A stretch of DNA of 10,206 nt from an uncultured Dorea sp. (GTDB lineage Bacteria; Bacillota; Clostridia; Lachnospirales; Lachnospiraceae), in NCBI GenBank assembly GCA_910578495.1, contig CAJTRE010000053.1, positions 1 through 10,206 on the forward strand, in the 5' to 3' direction. Below are positions 1 to 4,970 of this stretch, piece by piece. The notes under the pieces were generated by a model. It did not search any database. It worked only from the letters and a program-made list of their open reading frames with translations, and was not told where the DNA came from. The translations under genes and the position numbers were made by a program. Position 1 is the first letter of the stretch. Every line of letters starts with the position of its first letter.

Positions 1-1
1 T

Positions 2-30
2 ACCAGTTCTTTTATTTTAAAAAAACTGGT
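2..30 (-). terminator. Probable terminator hairpin at the end of the operon (edge-clipped)
   Basis: On the minus strand a 12-bp stem can form: ACCAGTT (30-24) pairs with AACTGGT (8-2), extended inward by a T-run against AAAAG, with an AAAAT loop (18-14). The pair between 23 and 9 is G-U when read as minus-strand RNA but a C-A mismatch on the plus strand, so the fold suits minus-strand transcription. It starts 34 bases after the stop codon of the last gene. The expected U-run would lie beyond position 1 and cannot be seen, so intrinsic termination is inferred from position and fold only. Confidence 0.55.
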
Positions 31-39
31 GTCACATCA
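28..39 (+). repeat. 12-bp sequence shared in inverted orientation with the other flank (left copy)
   Basis: GGTGTCACATCA reads on the plus strand here and on the minus strand at 10168-10179. Similarity continues for a few bases if one A is gapped (TTG after each copy). Its first three bases lie in the 3' arm of the terminator-like stem at 2-30. What it does is unknown. In 10 kb a 12-mer match is expected by chance somewhere, but both copies falling in the two small non-coding flanks is less expected. Confidence 0.4.
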
Positions 40-64
40 TTGACTAATGTACATATTTTAATAT

Positions 65-1717
65 TTACCATTCTTCCTCATCGTCCATCATCCCCTGATC
101 CGGCTCCATAATGGCAAATGCAATATTGGTTGCATGATCCGCCACACGTTCCAGACCGGACACTGTATCAGAAAATATCATCCCCGCCTCAGGCGTACAT
201 TTATTCTTCGTCAGACGTTTTACATGAGCTCTTTGAAGCTTTCTCTCATCCACATCAATTTCATCTTCCAACTGTAAGATTTCCTTCATATGTTCCTGAT
301 TGCCATTCGTAAACATATCCAAAGAATACTTTAATATCTTCACCACCTTTTCCAACATATCACTTAACTGCTTCTGGGCTTTCTCACTAATCTCCACGCC
401 TTCTTCTATTCGGCGTTTTGCACAATCCGCCAAATTCTCCGCATGATCACCGATACGCTCAATATCGTTTACTACATGGAACAGTCCCGCAATTTTATTT
501 GCATCGGCAAGCGGAAGCTCCGTCTCATTTGCCTGCACCAGATAATCTGTAATCTTATGGTTCAGGAAATTAATATATTTTTCACGCTTATATACTTCTT
601 GAATGGCTTCCTCATCCATATTACAAAGCGCCTGCATACCTTTTTGCAGATTAGTGACCGCCATGTTACCCATATGCTCAATCTCTTTAATTCCGTCATG
701 CACAGCAGCCGTCGGAGAAATAATCTTCTTTCCGCCAATATAAAGAAGCTGATATTCGTCCTCCGAATCTCCGTCTTTTCCAGGAACCACCTTGTAAGTT
801 GCCTTTACAACCCATCCCATAAATGGGAACAAAATAATAACTTCAAATATTTTCATAGATGTATGTGCGTTTGCAACTGCGCGGGCAACACTTCCTCCGG
901 ACATCGTCATCAATGCATCTGTAAAAGGATTCAACGCAAACAAAAGCAATACAAATGTCACTGCCGAACCAATTACATTGAACAGGAAATGAATCATGGC
1001 CGCCCGCTTAGCATCTTTGTTTCCACCAAGACTGGCGATAAGCGCAGATACACAGGAACCCATATTACAACCCAAAATCAAAAACGGACAGATGGAAAAT
1101 ACCAGAAGTCCCTGAGAAGCCATCAGGATGACAATACCTACTGTAGCAGAAGAACTCTGCAAAATCGCAGTAATGACAAATCCTACCAACATAGCTGCAA
1201 ACGGGTTCTCCATAGATTTCAGAAGATCCACGATTCGCGGAGATTCTTTAATTGTTGTCATGGAATCCCCCATAATACTAAGTCCCATAAACAGAATACC
1301 AAAACCAAGCACAACCTCACCGGCCCTTTTGATCTGCGGCTTTTTACAGAACATTACCATAACCACGCCTACAATAACAAACAGAGGCGCTATATCAGAC
1401 AAGTTAAATGCAATCAATTGTCCGGTCACTGTCGTACCAATGTTGGCTCCGAGAATAACTCCCGTTGCCTGCAAAAGATTCATCAAGCCTGAATTAACAA
1501 AACTGACGACCATAACTGTGGTTGCACTAGAGGACTGAACCACTGCCGTAAACAAAATTCCTACCAACATTCCAATGAATCTGTTCTTTGTAAAAAACTC
1601 AAGTATTCCTCTCATCTTAGCCCCGGCCGCTTTTTCCAAACCATCGCTCATCTCTTTCATACCGAACAAGAACAAGCCTAAGCCGCCCAACAAGGCAAAA
1701 AATGTCACAATATCCAT
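65..1717 (-). CDS. Na+/phosphate cotransporter family protein with C-terminal PhoU-like domain
   Basis: This is a 550-residue membrane protein of the NptA/YjbB type (Na/Pi cotransporter, PF02690), predicted to move inorganic phosphate across the cytoplasmic membrane coupled to sodium. The two inverted halves each carry the family's QSSSAT signature (residues 61-66 and 187-192). Each is followed by a Gly-Asn motif, GANIGTTVT at 90-98 and GCNMGS at 216-221. Hydrophobic segments fill residues 1-310. The soluble C-terminal part (about 335-550) looks PhoU-like and has two related motifs, DIERIGDHAENLAD (418-431) and GLERVADHATNIAF (521-534), which in PhoU proteins line metal-binding helices. The ATG start has a good ribosome site, AAAGGAG, 7 bases upstream. 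It follows ribF by 19 bp with no visible terminator, so it is probably co-transcribed. The family assignment is firm; direction of transport and physiological role are inferred. Confidence 0.93.
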   Translation of the reverse strand: MDIVTFFALLGGLGLFLFGMKEMSDGLEKAAGAKMRGILEFFTKNRFIGMLVGILFTAVVQSSSATTVMVVSFVNSGLMNLLQATGVILGANIGTTVTGQLIAFNLSDIAPLFVIVGVVMVMFCKKPQIKRAGEVVLGFGILFMGLSIMGDSMTTIKESPRIVDLLKSMENPFAAMLVGFVITAILQSSSATVGIVILMASQGLLVFSICPFLILGCNMGSCVSALIASLGGNKDAKRAAMIHFLFNVIGSAVTFVLLLFALNPFTDALMTMSGGSVARAVANAHTSMKIFEVIILFPFMGWVVKATYKVVPGKDGDSEDEYQLLYIGGKKIISPTAAVHDGIKEIEHMGNMAVTNLQKGMQALCNMDEEAIQEVYKREKYINFLNHKITDYLVQANETELPLADANKIAGLFHVVNDIERIGDHAENLADCAKRRIEEGVEISEKAQKQLSDMLEKVVKILKYSLDMFTNGNQEHMKEILQLEDEIDVDERKLQRAHVKRLTKNKCTPEAGMIFSDTVSGLERVADHATNIAFAIMEPDQGMMDDEEEW

Positions 1718-1736
1718 TTGCGCTCTCCTTTATTCC

Positions 1737-2633
1737 TTATCTTTTGAAATAATTTCTTCCATACTCTATATCCTGATCAATACACGCTTTCATTTCCTCT
1801 ATTCCGGAAAATTTTCTCTCCGGTCTGCGGAAAGCATGCAATTCTATCCGAACATCTTTTCCATAAGCATCTCCGTCATAATTGAACAAATAACTTTCAA
1901 TCAATACATTATCATCTGTAGAAACGGTCGGTTTTACCCCTATATTGGAAATACCTTCATACCAGACTCCATCTACCAGACTACGGCTTGCATACACGCC
2001 CATCGGCGGCAGAATCTTATTTTCCGGCCACTGTACATTCATAGTAGGAAATCCAAGCGTCCTCCCAAGATGTTTGCCATGTCTGACAGTTCCACACACA
2101 TTGTAATGATACCCAAGCAGCCTCGCTGCCAGTTCCAGATTGCCTTCCGTCAGTACCTCTTTTACATACGTACTGCTGATGATCCGATCCTTATACCGTT
2201 CTTTCGCAACAACAACTGCCTTATAATCGTATTTTTTTTCGTATGATTTAAGTAAAAAAGCGTCTCCCTTCTGCCCATAACCGAAGTGAAAATCTGTCCC
2301 AACCACAACATACTTTGCATGAAAAACACCTTTAATAACATCTTTGATAAACTTCTCAGCTTCCATATGTTTAAGTTCCTCAGAAAATGGACAGTTCACA
2401 AGATAATCCACCCTGTCTCCCAGGCGTCTCTTTCTGTCCTTTGTCGTCATAATCACCTGTCTGCCCGGCATATCAAACGCACAGACAACTGTTTTTACTC
2501 CGTCTGAATCACCATATCCTCTTATCTTATCTACCAATTTCTGATGTCCTCTGTGAAGTCCGTCAAATTTCCCGAAGGTCACCGCTGACTTTCCGGTATC
2601 TGTATACTCTTTCAGACCTTCAATATACTGCAT
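1737..2633 (-). CDS. ribF: Bifunctional riboflavin kinase / FAD synthetase
   Basis: RibF phosphorylates riboflavin to FMN and adenylates FMN to FAD in the cytoplasm. The 298-residue length fits the bacterial two-domain enzyme. The N-terminal nucleotidyltransferase-like FAD synthetase domain shows GKFDGLHRGHQ (21-31, containing the HxGH signature), GTDFHFGYGQKGD (112-124) and ISSTYVKEVL (152-161). The C-terminal flavokinase domain shows GRTLGFPTMN (190-199), PPMGVYA (209-215), NIGVKPT (230-236) and an ESYLFNYDGD segment (246-255). Start: ATG at 2633, with AGAGGA six bases upstream. It sits 14 bp after truB, the usual Firmicute position. The 30S protein gene rpsO, often next in such operons, is not found; the Na/Pi transporter gene follows instead. 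The FAD-synthetase motif carries His where many family members have Arg (DFHFG versus DFRFG), but this position varies, so activity is still expected. Confidence 0.96.
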   Translation of the reverse strand: MQYIEGLKEYTDTGKSAVTFGKFDGLHRGHQKLVDKIRGYGDSDGVKTVVCAFDMPGRQVIMTTKDRKRRLGDRVDYLVNCPFSEELKHMEAEKFIKDVIKGVFHAKYVVVGTDFHFGYGQKGDAFLLKSYEKKYDYKAVVVAKERYKDRIISSTYVKEVLTEGNLELAARLLGYHYNVCGTVRHGKHLGRTLGFPTMNVQWPENKILPPMGVYASRSLVDGVWYEGISNIGVKPTVSTDDNVLIESYLFNYDGDAYGKDVRIELHAFRRPERKFSGIEEMKACIDQDIEYGRNYFKR

Positions 2634-2647
2634 CTTTTTTCCTCTCG

Positions 2648-3592
2648 CTATATCTCTTCTTTGTTAAAAAACATCTTTACAATTCTGTACTCTCTCTCCC
2701 GGGCATGATACTTATAGATACCGATAAAATGTTTCTGCGTATCATACACACGCACCTGTTCTTTATCTTGTATGTCTATGTCCATCCCGGCAGGCGTTAA
2801 GTTCTCCGCCTCCTGCAAAACAGCCTTTCCCGGAAATCCGTTGCCATTATGGACTAAACTCTCCCACTTACGCTTTACAGTGACTGCTCTGTATTCTGAA
2901 AACATTTCATCAACCGGAACTACCACACTTAGAAGTTTTCCTTCCCGATAAAGTTCAGAAATCTGCTCCAGCGTGTGAGCATCTTCGATTTCAAACCGGC
3001 TGACTTTTGTACGTATTAATTCCTCCATACATCCGCCACAGGAAAGCTTTTCGCCGATATCATGACACAGCGTCCGGATATAAGTCCCTTTTGAACAGGT
3101 CACTCTCATGCGGACGCGCGGCAGATTCATTTCCAGAATTTCGATTTCATAAATTCTGACATGTCTTGCCTTACGCTCAATCGTCTTTCCTTCTCTGGCA
3201 AGTTCGTAAAGCTTTCGACCATTGACCTTTAATGCAGAATACATAGGCGGAACCTGCTCATAATCTCCCACAAATGAATGCACTGCCTCTGTTACCAAGA
3301 CTTCGGCAAGCCCTTCCACACTTCTCCTGTCAAGCACTTCACCGCTGACGTCCTGCGTATCTGTCGTCATTCCAAGCAAAAGTACCGTCTCGTAAGTCTT
3401 GTCCTTATCCGTCAGGAGATCACATACCTTCGTGCCTCTCCCAAGACATACTGGGAGCACACCTGCAGCATCCGGGTCCAGTGTTCCTGTATGCCCGACC
3501 TTCCGCTGTTTTGTAATCCCTCTCAGCTTTGCCACAACATCATGGGACGTAAATCCCTTTTCTTTATATACATTAATAATTCCATGTATCAT
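2648..3592 (-). CDS. truB: tRNA pseudouridine(55) synthase TruB
   Basis: TruB converts U55 of the tRNA T-loop to pseudouridine and also acts as a tRNA folding chaperone in the cytoplasm. At 314 residues it matches the usual length. The catalytic segment GHTGTLDPDAAGVLP (33-47) contains the catalytic aspartate D39. Other conserved parts are KTYE (65-68), PPMYSALKVNGRKLYE (115-130) and SKGTYIRTLCHDIG (167-180). The remaining C-terminal part (about 235-314) is a PUA-like RNA-binding region of the short Firmicute type. Its ATG overlaps the TGA of nrnA as ATGA (3592-3589), and GGAG lies nine bases upstream inside nrnA, so translation is probably coupled to nrnA. The gene continues to ribF after a 14-bp gap. 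Confidence 0.97.
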   Translation of the reverse strand: MIHGIINVYKEKGFTSHDVVAKLRGITKQRKVGHTGTLDPDAAGVLPVCLGRGTKVCDLLTDKDKTYETVLLLGMTTDTQDVSGEVLDRRSVEGLAEVLVTEAVHSFVGDYEQVPPMYSALKVNGRKLYELAREGKTIERKARHVRIYEIEILEMNLPRVRMRVTCSKGTYIRTLCHDIGEKLSCGGCMEELIRTKVSRFEIEDAHTLEQISELYREGKLLSVVVPVDEMFSEYRAVTVKRKWESLVHNGNGFPGKAVLQEAENLTPAGMDIDIQDKEQVRVYDTQKHFIGIYKYHAREREYRIVKMFFNKEEI

Positions 3593-4545
3593 TTCACATT
3601 CTCCAACTGAAGGGCAATCTGCTCAGACAAGTTATTCAGCACGTCATGAGGACGTCCTGCCATTGTAAATCCGGCAGCTTTCTTATGTCCGCCGCCACCA
3701 AAAAACTGGGCAATCACACTGACATCCACATCTCCCGAAGCACGAAGGCTCACCTTGTATTCACTTGGTTTTAGCTCATACAGGAATACAGCAACCTCCA
3801 CGCCTTTCGTATTGCGAAGCTGACTTACTATTCCATCCAGATCTTTTGGTTTCACACCGTAAAAATCCATATCCCTCTGTCTCATATATGTCGCAATACA
3901 TTTCTTGTCCATGAAAAGCACACTCTCAAGCAGCGCTCTTCCCAATGCCTGATTCTGTTCATATGTTTTTTCATAATACGTTTTCTGAATAATCCCCGGT
4001 GCATCTACACCCTTTTCCATCAGTTTTGCGGCCACCCGCATAGTGGAGGGAGCTGTGCAGGAATACTGGAACACACCTGTATCATGGACAATGCCAAGAT
4101 ACAGCGCCTCCGCCACTTCTTTACTGATCTTCTCTTCTTCCAATAAGTGATAAACCAGTTCAGAAGTAGAACTTGCTTCCGGTTCAATATAATTATATTC
4201 CGCAAAACTCACATTACTGATATGATGATCCACACACAGCGTATGTGCCGCCCCCTCAAAAAGCGGCGCCGAAAATCCAAGCCGCTCTTTGTCGCCGCAG
4301 TCCAGGCATATGAACAAGTCATACACCTCTCCTTTGTCGATGTCACAGTGAATATCTTCTGTAGATTTGATAAATCTGTATGATTCCGGGAGTTCCTCCA
4401 GATAGACGTCTACCGTTTTTTCCGGATAATTCTCCCTAATATACTGATACATTCCCATACAAGATCCTGTACAGTCTCCGTCCGGTCTTACATGACCGCC
4501 GATGGCTATCTTCTCTGCCTGTTTCAGAATTTTATTCAGCATCAT
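3589..4545 (-). CDS. nrnA: DHH/DHHA1 phosphoesterase: nanoRNase / pAp phosphatase NrnA
   Basis: NrnA-family enzymes degrade very short RNA oligonucleotides and dephosphorylate pAp to AMP, and some hydrolyse linear or cyclic dinucleotides. Counting from a possible GTG at 4551, the protein has 320 residues. Metal-binding DHH motifs are visible: GGHVRPDGD (18-26, with H20, D24, D26), LDCGD (83-87), VDHHISN (107-113, the DHH signature) and HDTG (156-159). The DHHA1 substrate-binding domain ends with GGGGHKKAAGF (285-295). I place the start at the ATG at 4545, because GGAAGG (4551-4556) lies five bases upstream; it would abut GTG 4551 directly, and ATG 4542 (spacing 8) is equally possible. It overlaps the end of rbfA by 14 bp and shares ATGA with truB. 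The position between rbfA and truB is typical of Firmicutes. The exact substrate preference cannot be read from sequence. Confidence 0.94.
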   Translation of the reverse strand: MMLNKILKQAEKIAIGGHVRPDGDCTGSCMGMYQYIRENYPEKTVDVYLEELPESYRFIKSTEDIHCDIDKGEVYDLFICLDCGDKERLGFSAPLFEGAAHTLCVDHHISNVSFAEYNYIEPEASSTSELVYHLLEEEKISKEVAEALYLGIVHDTGVFQYSCTAPSTMRVAAKLMEKGVDAPGIIQKTYYEKTYEQNQALGRALLESVLFMDKKCIATYMRQRDMDFYGVKPKDLDGIVSQLRNTKGVEVAVFLYELKPSEYKVSLRASGDVDVSVIAQFFGGGGHKKAAGFTMAGRPHDVLNNLSEQIALQLENVK

Positions 4546-4915
4546 CTTCACCTTCCACTACATTTCTCTGGGTTACTTCATCTATTTTTTTAGACATGTT
4601 CACACCATATTCAATGGACTGATCCAATATGAACTTAATTTCCGGTGTATTGCGCATATTCAGATTATGCGCCAGTTCGCGGCGGATATATCCCTCTGCG
4701 CTCTGTAAGCCTTCCAGTGTATCTTTCTGAGCCTTCTCGTCTCCAAGTACGCTGATATATACCTTACATGTTTTAAGATCCGGCGCGACCTGTGCCGCAA
4801 CCACAGAAGTCCATGGGGCTACCCGCGGATCTTTGATTCCTCCGCGGATAATCGTACTTAATTCCCTCTGAACTTCCGTATTTACTCTTGTATTCTTAAT
4901 GCTTCGTTTTCTCAA
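4532..4915 (-). CDS. rbfA: 30S ribosome-binding factor RbfA
   Basis: RbfA is a small KH-fold protein that binds the immature 30S subunit near the 5' end of 16S rRNA, helps late maturation and is needed for cold adaptation. The 127 residues fit the family. Typical features are the N-terminal helix with EVQRELS (15-21), the KDPRV segment (28-32), the strand KVYISVLGDE (51-60) and the MRNTPEIKF stretch (87-95). The tail is acidic (EGEDDAE). The start is TTG at 4915, with GAGGG (4923-4927) seven bases upstream. The nearby ATG at 4920 is out of frame and meets TGA after one codon, and no in-frame ATG precedes the conserved region. The gene lies 55 bp after infB, the largest gap inside the operon, and its 3' end overlaps nrnA. 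Confidence 0.95.
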   Translation of the reverse strand: MRKRSIKNTRVNTEVQRELSTIIRGGIKDPRVAPWTSVVAAQVAPDLKTCKVYISVLGDEKAQKDTLEGLQSAEGYIRRELAHNLNMRNTPEIKFILDQSIEYGVNMSKKIDEVTQRNVVEGEDDAE

Positions 4916-4970
4916 ATCATTTCCCTCTTTTCTTTATAAAAGACGGGCATCGTGTTCTGCATTTTCCAGA
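4916..4970 (-). other. infB-rbfA spacer, largest internal gap of the operon
   Basis: These 55 bases contain the rbfA ribosome binding site (GAGGG, 4923-4927) and an AT-rich near-palindrome around CTTTTATAAAG. I see no hairpin with a U-run and no convincing promoter, so transcription probably runs through from infB. It is the likeliest place inside the operon for an RNA processing site, but nothing in the sequence proves one. Confidence 0.35.

Noticed and set aside
112..200. Possible frameshift or truncation at the C-terminal end of the cotransporter
   Set aside because: The second PhoU-type motif and a short acidic tail are complete, and the stop is followed directly by the terminator-like stem.
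443..1492. 349-residue open frame on the plus strand opposite the cotransporter gene
   Set aside because: It is rich in His, Arg, Asn and Cys with no domain pattern, has no ribosome site that stands out, and lies fully antisense to a clear conserved gene.
1575..2246. 223-residue plus-strand open frame across the ribF/cotransporter junction
   Set aside because: No recognisable motif and composition typical of antisense reading; it spans the start and spacer of well supported genes on the other strand.
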